From assembly GCF_963678635.1 (NCBI RefSeq), contig NC_087068.1, positions 53,902,213 to 53,966,212 on the forward strand: a stretch of DNA of 64,000 nt. Reading direction: 5' to 3'. The DNA is from Symsagittifera roscoffensis. Lineage: Eukaryota; Xenacoelomorpha; Acoela; Convolutidae. The notes under the pieces were generated by a model. It had not been told where the DNA came from. It ran no database searches and worked only from the letters and a program-made list of their open reading frames with translations. Position 1 is the first letter of the stretch. Each line of letters begins with the position of its first letter. The translations under genes and the position numbers were made by a program. Below are positions 1 through 10,828 of the stretch, piece after piece.

Positions 1-865
1 AAAATTGTGTAGAAAAAGTTTTTTTGAATGAGCTTTTACAAATAACGTGGTGTGTCTACGCAAAACAGAAATATGGAAAAGCGGTTGATCTGAAGATAGC
101 TTCCTATGCACACATATTTGACTTTTCGTTCGATTTCGACACTATGCTGATTGAAAATGGGTGGAGCAAAAATTTCGGCTTTGTTTCAACAAAATTTCGT
201 ATTAATAAAAACTACCGGTTAACGAGATAAAGACATCAGCAAGTGGTATCTACATGGTTATTATTACTTCCACCGGCTTGAAACTCAGCAGATTCGAATA
301 GTCTTGGAAAAGTAAAAATTAAAATTGGAAAAACGTAGATTTACTTCAAGGGACTTGGAAATCATTCATGAATTTTGCTTCACCGTGAAAAAAACCTATC
401 GGGAAAACTCTGACGGTCAAAAATTTTTAATAGCTACATGTTCTCTGTTTTTTTTTCTAGTGAAAATAATATAAATTAGGATGTAGCGATCAATCTTGAA
501 CTATAACAAGATCTTATTGGCATAGATGACTCTTCCTTGGAGAATTTTTTTTTTGAAATATTCAGAAATATTCAGCAATTTTACATGATGCCGCAGTTTT
601 TGTACACGAAGTTTATAACAGTGGTCCTACTTACTGCTAAATGCTTCCCAGGAAACGTTACAACAGTCTGATTGGTCTTGTGAGTTTGACGAACAAACTT
701 TCCGCTTGTTCGTCAAACTAACGAGACTAGAACTGTATCAATCATTAGAATGTTGAGTGAGCGGTCAATCGTGCTAGACTTGGAAGGAAGTCGCCTTAGA
801 AAAAATACTTTTATAATTAAGGAATCAGCCATTACTGGATTATAGCGACTGTCCAATTTTTCTAC
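1..865. other. No recognisable gene
   Basis: AT-rich sequence with only one short open frame (24-230, 68 codons) that has no motif I recognise. It may be the decayed flank or 5' part of the Polinton-like element that follows, but nothing in it proves this. Confidence 0.5.
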
Positions 866-1184
866 CTCCAGTCTTTTTCAAATCACTTCCAAAACCTGAA
901 CAAAAAGCATACAATTGGTTAACAAATTTTTGGCACAAAAACCACTGGAAAACGGTGACTAATTATGTTTGAACTTCACTCAATTAATTCAAAGATTTAG
1001 TTTGAAAAATCCTAACGCCTCGTTTTACGCCAAAGGGAAACAGAAGACTGAACTTCTTGCAAAAAAGCTGGTTCGAAAAAGTGAGAATCTTGAATTGGTT
1101 GCACGAGAACTGAAAAATTACATTTCAAGAAATCTTGCAACAGACATTTACATCATCCAAACTCCAGGAATCACTGCGCCCTGA
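866..1184 (+). pseudogene. Frameshifted small protein, possibly Polinton-associated
   Basis: Two plus-strand frames read on from one another: an upstream stretch rich in W, N and H (with AYNWLTNFWHKNHW), then, after a frame change, a second piece containing SFYAKGKQKTELL followed by a NLEL segment. The layout recalls a small conserved protein I associate with Polinton elements, but I cannot name its function. It lies directly upstream of two other small frames and about 1 kb before the packaging ATPase. The assignment rests on family resemblance and neighbourhood only. The frame change and the lack of a long frame show that it is decayed. Confidence 0.3.
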
Positions 1185-1246
1185 AAAAAAAAACAAAATC
1201 TTTCATGATTGCTTGAAAAAAGATCAACAACGAGATACCAGCAAAA

Positions 1247-1561
1247 ATGGAGACGTATCTATCTCCAAATTCAATAATAAAAGCTTGGATGAATCCGGAA
1301 AGTGACATAGGAATTTTTTTGACCAGAATAGAAAAAACTGTTTGCCGAGGTCACGTGGTTTGTCGGAAAGAACAAATTGCTCTTTCAGGAGAAAAATTGT
1401 CCTTTTTAGAAAAACTTTTCCCGGTGATTGACCAACTCGTCTATTTGAAACGATACAAATATATTCCAAACTTCAGCCAGCAAACTAGGAGTTTATCTTC
1501 CCAGGCTACTCTTAGTACCCAAACATCATCCCAAAACTCAAATAGATCGCAGCAGCAGTGA
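1247..1561 (+). CDS. Unknown 104-aa protein of the Polinton-like element (weak PC4-like look)
   Basis: An uninterrupted frame of 104 codons with an ordinary ATG. The middle contains VCRKEQIALSGEKLSFLE followed by an LFPVIDQL helix; this is loosely like the beta-strand plus helix end of the PC4/p15 single-stranded-DNA-binding fold, but the match is too weak to claim. The last 30 residues are rich in S, Q, T and N and look disordered. It ends 7 bp before the next small frame and lies within the string of decayed Polinton genes, so it is more likely an element gene than a host gene. Function unknown. Confidence 0.35.
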   Translation: METYLSPNSIIKAWMNPESDIGIFLTRIEKTVCRGHVVCRKEQIALSGEKLSFLEKLFPVIDQLVYLKRYKYIPNFSQQTRSLSSQATLSTQTSSQNSNRSQQQ

Positions 1562-1567
1562 TTATCT

Positions 1568-1792
1568 GTGGATGTTCAGAAATTAGTAAAAGAAAACTAT
1601 GTGAAGAAATTTGTATTTCATGCAAAAACTGTCCCAGTCAATTATGTAGTAGAAGTTTATGACAATGTCAACGACATAGCTAATTATTATACAGGTTATA
1701 CTCGATACGAGATTTGTTATTGTTCAGAAGCAATCAAAATACGTTTTTATAACCTCAATACCTCAACACCATTTTTTTCCATTGATAAGTAG
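1568..1792 (+). CDS. Unknown 74-aa protein
   Basis: Frame of 74 codons starting 7 bp after the preceding small frame. It is rich in Y, N and V with no motif I recognise. It ends just before a long TA microsatellite. The same orientation and tight spacing suggest it belongs to the same decayed element. It could also be a chance frame. Confidence 0.25.
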   Translation: MDVQKLVKENYVKKFVFHAKTVPVNYVVEVYDNVNDIANYYTGYTRYEICYCSEAIKIRFYNLNTSTPFFSIDK

Positions 1793-1817
1793 ATGTTATA
1801 GATAAAGAGTCAGATTC

Positions 1818-1819
<2 letters not shown>

Positions 1820-1875
<56 letters not shown>

Positions 1876-1905
1876 GTGTGTGTATACATATATATATATA
1901 TTTAT
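1820..1905. repeat. (TA)n microsatellite
   Basis: About 25 uninterrupted TA units followed by a degraded TA/TG stretch and a GA-rich tail. It separates the small unknown frames from the ATPase remnant and is a likely site of slippage or misassembly. Confidence 0.95.
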
Positions 1906-1939
1906 AGAGAGAGAAAGATAGAACACACTAAAAATCTGA

Positions 1940-2700
1940 ATGACGGAAATAAAAATTGATGAGCCTGATACAACTTTAGTTACCAATTTTGTTTATGATC
2001 AAACTAGCAGCGAACAAAACCTTGGAAATTTTATAATGATGCTACAGTTCCCAGGTGAGAAGTAGTTTTTATGTCACAAAAATTTTTGATTTTAAAAAAA
2101 AACTAATTTTTTGGTTCTATAAGCTTTCTTGGACGCAACTATGCTGTGAAGAAACATCAGTTGCGTTTTCAAAATTGTCTGGCTTACTTGGGTACTATGT
2201 GCTACCATATCTGAGGATATAAATAAAATTATTGATACATCGACAAGACACTGGTGGGCAGTAATAGGACTTTCGGGATCCGGAAAAACACAGTTGATTT
2301 TCAAACTTGCGAAAGGAAAAACACTTTATCCCAAATTTGAAAGCGTTCCGCAAAAATTTTCAACCCTTAGTTACCGAAAAATTTAACGAAAAATTTTACA
2401 AATAGAATTTGTAAAATTTGATGGATTCGATCGTTTGAGAAACATTGGAAACATTCTATTAGTGTTTGATGACTCATGCGAAGAATTAAATAATGATAAA
2501 AAACTTGTTAAAATAGCAACGGCTGGAAGACACAAGTGCTTAGATGTTATTTAAATTGAACATAATTTATTCCAACAAAGCCGGTGCTCACGAGCATTTG
2601 ATTTGAGCTCATCTCACGTCGTTATATACAAATCACCTCGTGATATTCAGCAACTTGATCATCTAGGCAGACAACGGCAACCTTTGGACATCTAGTAATA
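1940..2700 (+). pseudogene. Polinton-type packaging ATPase (FtsK/HerA family), broken
   Basis: The family packages DNA into the capsid in Polintons and related viruses. Visible here: a P-loop GLSGSGKT (about 2267-2290) preceded by a tryptophan-containing strand; a hydrophobic Walker B strand ILLVFDDS (about 2453-2476); then TAGRH, a segment ending IEHNLFQQS, and KSPRDIQQ (about 2632-2656), which is the characteristic order of this family. The frame is interrupted by stops between the P-loop and Walker B, by a stop after the TAGRH region, and by at least one frameshift, so no functional protein can be made. It lies upstream of the integrase and capsid remnants on the same strand. The start at 1940 is only a guess. 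Confidence 0.75.
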
Positions 2701-4030
2701 GATTTAGATCCCTGAACATCAGACAGACTGTCTCAGATGCTGTTCAAACAAAATACCACCTGGATCGTCATTGTTCTATTTGCCATCGACAAGGCAGAAG
2801 TGACCACGATTACAATTGAACGCGAAAAAATTATCTCTTCTGCAGCACATGGTACAGTTGAATCCAAGCCAACTGCGGGGCTTTATTAGGAAAAAAAAAC
2901 ATCAAACATTCAAATAGCGTCAGTTGTTTGTGAATGCGAGCTCATTGTAGTAAACGCTAACGTGCCTCTCAGTATCCCAAATCTCAATAATTCTGAAAAA
3001 GCATATAAAACTTTAACCAATCCAAAAAGAATTAATGAAAACAAACGAGCTATTATACTCAGCAAACAAACTTTTTCATAACGGACTCATAGTTTAATTT
3101 TGCTTCAAGTATTTCACAGCTTAGAAATGGTAGCAGAAGAGTTTGTTCTAATTCTCAAGCATATGTGCATCAGAGAACAACCACATGCGGCACAATTTTG
3201 CTTGACAATTCCATAGAACAAAAAACCGCAATTATCATACTTGAACCGCTTAAGACCCCTAAACTCAACAACAACAACAAGAACAACAGCAACAGCAACT
3301 GATCCCAGAGTCATACAACCCCTGAAACACCTATCATTGGTACAGCAGAAAAAAATCAACAGGAACAAGCACTCCTTCTCACTGAATATGAAGGAAGTGA
3401 ACTGGAAACAAGCACAGAGCTTAGTGAGGCTTTATCCACTGAACGTATTAAAATACCATTACAATTCATGGACACAAACAAACATAAGCGAGCGCAAAAA
3501 AAGTTCTGGAAATTATAAAAAAGTCAGAGCGAGTCATAATAAACAAAAAAAAAATTCGAACCGGTCTTAAGGCGTCTGTTTTTTTTTGTATGATATACAA
3601 CAACAAATTAAAAAAGTGTACAACCCTGATTTCATACTGAATTTGAGGTGTCTCAAATTTGACGAACAGATGGTAATGAACAAGTATGACAACTCGCGGT
3701 TCAGTCGAATACTACGGAACAAGCTCAACATAATCAAGTAGCCGAAGTCCCACAAATTCACCTTCAACGGGTAGAGTTAAAGTTTCTCTCAAAAAACGCC
3801 AAAAAATTCCGGCTCAGAAAGCATTGAAAGACGCAGAACCAGAAAGACTGTCGCAGACAGTGAAAGAGAAAGGGCCGTGCAAAAAGCCAAATGCGAGGAA
3901 GGAGAAGAGAAAGACTCTGAATCCTACGGAATGCCGGATAACAATTCAAGTTCTGCAATGACAGAAAGGACGAAGACGAAAACAAAAATTGGCAAGATTA
4001 CACCGGCTGAAGAAAAAAATATCAAAAACC
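2701..4030 (+). pseudogene. Decayed Polinton genes of unknown function
   Basis: A stretch of plus-strand coding-like sequence broken by many stops. A piece beginning about 3127 (EEFVLILKH, then a region ending LNRLRPLNS) resembles the start of a small conserved Polinton protein whose function I do not know. It is followed by an S/T/N-rich linker (frame 3241-3570) and by a highly charged E/K-rich region (about 3780-4020). I cannot decide whether these are one gene or several. The position between ATPase and integrase supports membership of the element. Confidence 0.4.
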
Positions 4031-4039
4031 AAACTTACA

Positions 4040-4867
4040 AGTAAATGTTCAGAATTATTTGGCAGTGTAAGTCAAGTGACAACTTTTACTTGCAGAGCCT
4101 GAATAGCCAAAATATCGAGCAATTCGTCGACGCGTGTCAAATTGATAGCCTATGACTAGACAAAATTTGATCAGTTTACTTAGCTTACGTTGATAAACTT
4201 GCAGATTTGAACGAAAATGTAAAGTATCTTATGGCTTCGATGGATGGCTTGTCCCGCAATCATTAAGTACAACCTTTGTAATCAAAGTATGTCACCTCAA
4301 CTGCAAAACCATTCGAACAAAGGCGATAGAAAAACTGCCAAAAAAAGTATGGATAGATAATGGCACTGTATTCAAGGAATCCTTCAAAAGTTTATGCGAA
4401 AAAAAAAGCATTGTGAAAAAGTCCATTTTTTCGGACAGGAACATTCGATCATTTAAGAGTTTGATTTATGAGTATTTGGAGGAGAAATGGACCTACTCTT
4501 ACATCGATAAGCTTCAATAATTGACAACACAATAATTTCAATAAAAACCGCGTCATCAAACTAGCCCCCAATTAAGTGACAAATAAGGATGTTCCACGTC
4601 AATATTCCTTAAGAGCTGAACCATCATTGAAAACAGTTTGCCGACCAAAGCTCAAGGTTGGTGATTTTGTTAGAGTAGCAAAAATAGACATTCTTTTTCC
4701 AAAAAGGTTATAAATACTTTTTCACTGACGAAGTTTTGGAAATATTGTAAAAACCAACATGGAAGCCACCAACTTATAATCTTATCGACGCTGATAAGGA
4801 ACCAATAGAGAGTAAATTTTATAAGTTCGAACCAATCAGGGTATTGGAAAAGGAAGGATCGAACTAA
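4040..4867 (+). pseudogene. Polinton-type rve (retroviral-like) integrase, broken
   Basis: The integrase inserts Polinton DNA and leaves a 6-bp duplication. Visible here: a segment YLAYVDKLADLNENVKYLM (about 4178-4233); a core piece KVWIDNGTVFKESF (about 4348-4390), which contains the D-N-G of the second catalytic aspartate; and a C-terminal half ending in the chromo/SH3-like tail with KLKVGDFVRVAK (about 4648-4683) followed by PPTYNLIDAD and a terminal FEPIRVLEKEG before the stop at 4865. Several stops and frame changes divide these pieces. The glutamate of the catalytic triad is not clear. The order with ATPase upstream and capsid genes downstream fits Polintons. Confidence 0.75.
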
Positions 4868-4915
4868 GCAAGTATAAGCAATTTTAGAGGTGATAAAGAT
4901 TCCTTTTCTGTTACA

Positions 4916-5529
4916 ATGGTGTTTTCAACCTCAATTAACATCTTTAACATCTTCATTGACAATTCACTGGCAAAATTTAAAAATCTGCTGATTGAGGATA
5001 TCAATCTAAAGGGTGAATGGAGAGTTGTATTGACAGAAATAACGATACCAACTCATTTTTGCAATGTAACCCCAGAGAGAGAGAGAGAGTCTCCAGATTC
5101 CCAGTATTTTAGGTTTCGAAGAAAAAGGGATGGAACGGGCTACCTCATTGGTCATAAAGAATCCAGTCATATTAGTAGCACTCTCACATCAGAAACTCTC
5201 TGCTCCAACTACCCTGTTGATATCTCTGCTGGAATTCAATTGATGTTTATCTACTTGGAAATCATTGATTATCAGATTGTGGATGATACCAAATCACCGT
5301 CGCTCAGGTTCATTAATACTAACCGACGAGTAAAAACGGTTTCGCTTGTAGCATTGAACCAAATCATCGCAAATCCTTTAGCAACTCGGATTACAAACAA
5401 CTCCTTGTGAACATTAACCAGAGCTTTGCAGTAAACTTTCAAACAGAAACCGGTAGTTTTGTACAATTTGCGGGAGAAGGAGGAGGAAAAGTGGTTTTGA
5501 CATTGAAGTTTCAAAAATTTTCTGATTAA
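4916..5529 (+). pseudogene. Penton-like (minor capsid) protein of the Polinton-like element, one frameshift
   Basis: The frame starting at 4916 runs for 164 codons and then breaks; a second frame (about 5380-5529) carries the natural C-terminus ending in LKFQKFSD and a stop at 5527. The N-terminal part has the arrangement ...LAKFKNLL..INLKGEWRVVLTEITIP, which is typical of the single-jelly-roll penton-like protein of Polintons. A run of GAGA in the middle encodes RERERE and may be an expansion that moved the frame locally. The gene follows the integrase by about 50 bp and is 5 bp from the next frame. Of the element's genes this is one of the best preserved. Confidence 0.6.
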
Positions 5530-5533
5530 GAAA

Positions 5534-5900
5534 ATGGAGGCGTACTACCATAACCAAGCAAACATCCCACACTTCTCGAGACAATACAGACAGTGGGGTA
5601 GTGACATCGGCGCACTGGCTACGGTTTTTAAACGAGTTGTGCTTCCCTTAGCTCGGAAATTTATTGTACCAGCAGCAAACATATTGGAAAAGAATTACTT
5701 GTTCACGCATCACCCGAATTAATAGATAGAGCAACCCGGAGGTAAACATCAAAACAAGCCTTGAAGAACACAAAAAAATCAAGAAACAAGTTGGAGGGGG
5801 TCGTACCAAATTGCGTAGTATCAAAAAAAGAAGACGACAAAAAAAAAAAAAAAAAAAAAAAAAGGAAATCCTTCGAAAATGCGTTGACTCAAAAGATTGA
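5534..5900 (+). pseudogene. Small basic capsid-associated (pVI-like) protein, frameshifted
   Basis: The first 62 codons begin MEAYYHNQA and contain a GSDIGALATVF segment followed by an amphipathic helix (VLPLARKFIVPAA). A second frame carries on with a lysine-rich tail that includes a poly-A tract (5840-5863, read as poly-lysine). A short aromatic N-terminus, a glycine-containing amphipathic helix and a basic tail, placed between penton-like and major capsid genes, is the usual layout of the Polinton counterpart of adenovirus pVI. The poly-A run is the likely site of frame loss. Confidence 0.45.
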
Positions 5901-7090
5901 TCCACTTTAATCACCTGATGCTCAAAGCTCGAAATTGAAATTTTAGGAGACGGGAGCAACTTTATCGATCTTCAACGAACTCGCTTTGAGGTTGTAGCTC
6001 ACCTCCTTCAAACTACTGGTAATTTTCTGCGAACTCATGCAACAGATGCAGGATAAAGAGAGACACCATACTTTGTCATTTATCCCCTTTCATCTCTTTT
6101 TGCCGAACGTACAATGTCCTTGAATGGATGAAAATTTTCTACAATTGACAGCAATATTGCACATTAAAGTTTTTTGAGACAGAATACTCACACAGTAATG
6201 ATGCAAAACAAACATGGCTCGCTTGTCAAGAGTATTATAATGAAGATGACCCGTCAGATATTTATGGTGCTAATAAGCTGGCAGAAGATATCGAAGACCG
6301 TAAGCGGATCGCAAGTGCATCAAAAGAAGTCCGTCTATTTGGCAAAATTGCATGACAATGATCTAATCAGTGATGTTACAATCAAATTTTCTCTGAGACG
6401 ATCTCTTAATGACTTTGTTATTATGTCAAGCAACAAAATAAACCTTACCAAGTTCGAATCCGTGAGGCAAACCTATCTGTGCTCCAAAAAGACTGTAATA
6501 GATTTTTTACTATCATCGGTAGAAAAAAAATCTGTTAAAAACACTAGCAATATACAACTGAATCGAAGGTCTACCGAGAACACTTTTACCCGCAACTGTG
6601 TACAAAGCTGGCGACAAGAAGATGTTTATGCCAAAGAGCCAGTTTGACTAATGATTGTGGCAATGAGCACAAATACAGCATACTTGGGTCCAAATCGAAC
6701 AAATCCGTTTCATTATCAAAAATTTGGGTCGAATGAAATCATTGTTTACCGAAACGGTTAACCTACTGCAGGTTGTCCTGTATCAATGACTGATAACAAA
6801 CGAATCTGCTATAGCACATTGGAAGCTCTAGACTTCGTTTTTAACAATAGTCATGGAATCAGTTGGGCTAATTATCACAATCATTATATATTGGCATTTG
6901 ATCTCACATCTACTCAGAAAGCTTCACAGGAATTTATTCATCCTGAATTGACTAGTTACATGAGATCAGTAGAGCTGAGTTTTTAATCACCGCTGGCGGC
7001 AAATTTTGTGAGTTACTTTTCATTGGAGAGAGTGCATCAACAGTTTACGTGCGGTCCGATAGAAAAATAGCTGAAAAAACTCTCGTGAAT
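5885..7090 (+). pseudogene. Polinton-type major capsid protein (double jelly roll), broken
   Basis: Pieces in order: GDGSNFIDLQRTRFEVVAHL (about 5951-6010), an early beta-strand block; then NDAKQTWLACQEYY (about 6198-6240), a linker with KRIASASKEV, and LHDNDLISDVTIKFSL (about 6350-6398); the C-terminal block MTDNKRICYSTLEALDF, then HYILAFDLTSTQ (about 6787-6925); and a last frame with IGESASTVYVRSDRKIAEK ending at 7090. This order is that of the Polinton/adintovirus major capsid protein, and the FDLT motif near the end is typical. At least three frame changes and one stop divide it. It is followed directly by the maturation protease, as expected. Confidence 0.65.
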
Positions 7091-7104
7091 TGATTCGAAA
7101 AAGA

Positions 7105-7533
7105 AAAAAGAATAGACAATCTGCAGACTACTGAACTTATCAACCGATGCAAGCATTTAAAAGTCGATTTTGAGTCTTTTTTCTAGCTAATCTAGAATTT
7201 AGAACAAAAATGAAACGCGACAAAACTTGTATGATAGTGAACGTATCCAACTCAGACCAGCCAGTAACTCATTGGTTACAATTCGCTCAAGATGGTGTTC
7301 AGTTTTTTTTGCAAATCTTCTTGGACAAGGAGTACCCAATTATCCCCATTCCATATTTTTACAAATACATGCGATATTCTATTTATGAAGGAAACCAAAT
7401 ACTGATGAACAAGCCAATCCAATCAGCTAACTTGGTCTTGTGTGGACTTTTTTCTATTTATGTTCCTCCTGCTATAATTTCATCAAAGTTTTCTAAAAGT
7501 TTTAAAGTAAGCGACCATGATGGGTTTTGCTAA
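7105..7533 (+). pseudogene. Adenovirus-type maturation cysteine protease (Polinton PRO), decayed
   Basis: The main frame (7210-7533, 107 codons) has NVSNSDQPVTHWLQF, placing the catalytic histidine in THW, and near the C-terminus QSANLVLCGLFSIYV, which holds the conserved Q-S...C-G with the nucleophile cysteine. The aspartate/asparagine normally in a D-S-F-G turn is not visible; the matching place reads FFLQIFLDK. An upstream frame (TTELINRCKHLKVDF, about 7117-7160) looks like the normal N-terminus but is separated by a stop. In the family this enzyme cleaves capsid precursors. The missing motif and broken N-terminus make it inactive. Confidence 0.6.
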
Positions 7534-7689
7534 ACATATGATGTTAAAACTTAGTGGCAATGATGATTTTCTATAATGATATAGAATTGACTTTTCTCCA
7601 AACATTTTTTTGCTTTAATACTTGCCACTGGTGTTATCGCAGGCTCCAAAAATCGTTTTTAGAATTTAAATAATTTTTCCCTTATAAAT

Positions 7690-8766
7690 TAACCAAACAG
7701 AGTATTTGAATCAATCTCTATACGACCATACCCAATCAAAATAAAATCAAGGATTTTTGAAAATTCAGAAGCATGATCCTCATTTAATATGCTAATAAAA
7801 CGTTCAAAGGTTACATTAGTAATTAGGACAGTGTGACTTTGAATAGATCGAGTCTTTGAAGCAAAGCAAGTTTGCGGCCATTTTTTTCAAACAGGAGCTC
7901 CGGCAAGGTTGTTAGTAGAGTTGTAGTAGACAGCAACTCTCATTAATTCCATCAATGGTCCTGATAGATGATATTTGCTGCAGCCCATGATCAAATATTT
8001 AAATGAAGAAAGAAGGCAAAGTACAATAAAATAGCTTGAAGTCGTCTTGTTAATTGCATCAATGCAGTCTTTTGTGACTTCAATGAGAACATGGAAAAGT
8101 GGTTGTCCATTTTCAAGAGATTGAGAATAAAATTGTACCACGAAAGCACAGTTGGTATTGGTAGGAAGTTCAGAGACATCGGGTTTTTTGTCTAGAACAA
8201 AGAATTTGAAACTTTTGCGAATTTGATTAAAATATTCAAGCGATTGTTCGTACATTGCTTCAACCATTTAAGCGAATACTTAAAACTGGTATACTTCAGT
8301 TATTCAACCCACTCGACATTTTTTGTAAGAGGAATATTGTTCATCGCCACAGTTTTCACTGTTACAGTCCTTTTCAGGGCAAAACGAGCGTCTTGATCTG
8401 TATCGTCGTTTTTGATGTCTGTCGTTTCCTGTTGTGGACGTCGTAATCTTTTCACCAGTTGGTACTTCGACCAAACTTTTTTAAATTTTGAATAATTGTC
8501 AGCCAAGCAATCAAATTCATTTTCGTTGAAGTAAATTATGTTTCAAACGTTTTTATTCCAACTCTGACTATATGTTTTTCTGCAGAAGAAATATCACGAA
8601 AATCATCGAAACAGTGCATTACATCACTTTTTAACTGTACATCAAATTGGGCTAGATATTTGATAAATTTATTCAAGTGCTGCAGTTTCGGCAGAAAAAG
8701 TTCATTGCGCCATAGGTACAATTGAACACTGAGCTGCGAAAAAATGCTAGCAATAAATTTGACCAA
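7690..8766 (-). pseudogene. Unknown minus-strand gene of the element, frameshifted
   Basis: Three minus-strand frames (8766-8536, 8506-8300, 8267-7887) follow each other in order and read like parts of one protein of about 330 residues. The first has AEKHIVRVGI, the second a charged KR/Q-rich stretch, and the third CAFVVQFYSQSLENGQPLF. I do not recognise a domain with certainty. It lies convergent to the protease and back to back with the plus-strand polymerase remnant. It could be a Polinton accessory gene or a displaced piece of a polymerase N-terminus. Confidence 0.35.
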
Positions 8767-8784
8767 AATTTTTCTAACAAATCG

Positions 8785-10102
8785 TAAGTAGCGTTTTTGG
8801 AGTTTTTTGCAAATCCAAAAGAAACCGACCTATTGTTGATATTATGCCAACCGCAGACGAACTACAGACTTTAGCAAACAAAGACCGATTTAGCAGCGTA
8901 AAATTAATTGATACTCAGTTGGTATCTGTTACCTCACAACCTATCAGCATTAAGTGGGATAAACCCACCATTTTGGGAGCAGCTATCCTCGATCTGCCTA
9001 AAAACTACAAGTTCCATTTTCATTACACTATTCTGAAAAAACACTTCGATTTTTCTTTGTTATATTCTGACACTGATTCATACCTGTATGAAATCTGCAG
9101 AAACGATTTATACAATGATATTGCCAAAAATGCCGACCTGCGAAAATAATTTGACTTTTTCAATCTTCCACCCACACATCCCCTCCACAACCCCGAAAAC
9201 AACCGCGTGACGTTTAAATTCAAGGATGAATTTGGTGGGGAAATCAAACAGGAGTTTGTGGGACTGAAACCCAAATTTTACAGCATAGCTGCAGTGGGTA
9301 AGTTAGCTTCTGCAACCAAACATTAATTTTAAGTGAAAGTCAGGGAACATTTTTTACCAATAAAAGAACTATCTGTAACAAAACTGATTTTTAAAAGCTT
9401 TTTCTGATAAAAAGAAACATTTCATGGAAAAATTTATTGATATTTCAAAATTATTTTTGTTCAAATCATTTTTTTTGTTCAGGGTCTGCGAAACAATTTG
9501 CAAAAGGTGTCACAAAATAGTTCAACAGAAACTTAAACGCAAAAGTTATAACGAGATACTCACTTGCAGTTCAAATGCTCGATCTTTGAATAATTGAATA
9601 CGACCCAGAGAACATAACTTGGAAACAGTTGTAACAAATAAAATAAACTTGAGTACATTTGACAATAAGCAGTGTATTCATACAGATAAAGTGAAGACGA
9701 CAGCATTTGGACGCACAATTATGCGTGAAGAAAAGTTCTTTGGAGAAATTGGGCGCAATTCGGACCGCGGGGAATTGGACGTTGAGGGGTCGCAGCCAAC
9801 AACTGATAACGTGGGGGGAGGCGGGCGGATTGCAAGAAAATTTCAGAGGCGCAGGGTGGATATAATTTTGACATTTTTACAATTCCTGATCAGGGATTTT
9901 TCAGCGTCAGTATTCTGACGCTGAACTTGAAACGGGAATAATAGACTCAGTCCGGCTGAGCGAGCAAGCCGATTCTGAAAGAAAGCAGGAAATTGGGTGT
10001 CCATACCTGGATACACAAGCTCAAGAAGCTGTTGAAAGTGATCCTGAAGAACTAAGACTACCTAAACGCCGGCGTGCTGTAGTTCTGCATGATTCTGATT
10101 AA
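8785..10102 (+). pseudogene. Polinton protein-primed DNA polymerase B, C-terminal part, with an intron
   Basis: The family-B polymerase replicates the Polinton. Present: DTQLVSVTSQPISIKWDKPT, then a helix and LLYSDTDSYLYEI (about 9055-9095), which contains the palm motif with the two catalytic aspartates (SDTDS); next KFKDEFGGEIKQEFVGLKPK and the thumb. A clean GT-AG intron (9298-9482) interrupts the thumb in phase 1. After it come KGVTK, a frameshift and stop, then NKINLSTFDNKQCIHTDKV (about 9639-9695) and a C-terminal tail ending in a KRRR cluster and stop at 10100. The exonuclease, TPR1 and finger regions are missing upstream. Confidence 0.75.
9298..9482 (+). other. Spliceosomal intron inside the polymerase remnant
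   Basis: The donor G|GTAAGTTA follows AAVG and the acceptor TTTTTTTTGTTCAG is preceded by a long T-rich tract. Removing the 185 bp joins the thumb coding sequence in frame (phase 1). Consensus splice signals on both sides are seen directly; use in vivo is inferred. Confidence 0.6.
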
Positions 10103-10142
10103 TTCTGTTAACTACATACTTTACTGTAAAATGAAAAGTCGA

Positions 10143-10164
10143 AATAAAGCAATCAAATAAATTC
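10143..10164 (+). terminator. Polyadenylation signals after the polymerase remnant
   Basis: AATAAA at 10143-10148 and a second AATAAA about 10 bp on, roughly 40 bp after the polymerase stop codon. Position and sequence fit a 3' end for that gene. Confidence 0.4.
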
Positions 10165-10169
10165 AGTTT

Positions 10170-10825
10170 TGGTCAAAAGCATAATCAATAACAAACATGT
10201 TGACGACCTTCAATTTAATAAAAACCTGACTGGGAAATTATCACCCATATAGCTCGGAAAACTTTTTACTTGGATATTATGCAGCGAAACGAAATGCCAA
10301 TACCCCCAAGTTTTGAAAGTGGTCGCAAAATACCTCCATTTAAGCTTCCCAAATTTTAAAAGTGGTCGCAAAATACAACTTTTTAACCCCCTCTAAAACA
10401 TGTGTGGCCGAAAAAGAAGGAGCATTAAACGCAAAGGGGGTTAATAGTATGTAGTGTAACGCCACAGCGAATTCTTTGGGGGGGAAGGGCTTAGTGCCAT
10501 GTAATTCCTTAGCCTATTTTACAAACTAATTCGATTTCAGGAGTATTGGGTAGGAATAGGACTCCCTCTAAATCCAGCTCTTCTTCGTTGCTGTTTGAAA
10601 AAGCCCGAATGTCGATGTAATGAAAAGAAAAATTTTTTCGTTATAGATTTTGCCAAGAAATGAACTTCGCTTCACCATGAAAACAAAACAACCATGATTT
10701 TGTATAACATTTTGAAAAATTTACGACGCAACCGTAAAATTGGCAACTGATATCAATTGATCTTCATCTAGTTTAACAGCAAAGTAATGCTAATTTTCAA
10801 TTGATATATTATTTTTTTTTGTTAA
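10170..10825. other. No recognisable gene
   Basis: AT-rich sequence without a frame over 60 codons that I can support. A short duplicated phrase (AAGTGGTCGCAAAATAC at about 10317-10333 and 10360-10376) is the only structure seen. Confidence 0.5.
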
Positions 10826-10828
10826 TAC

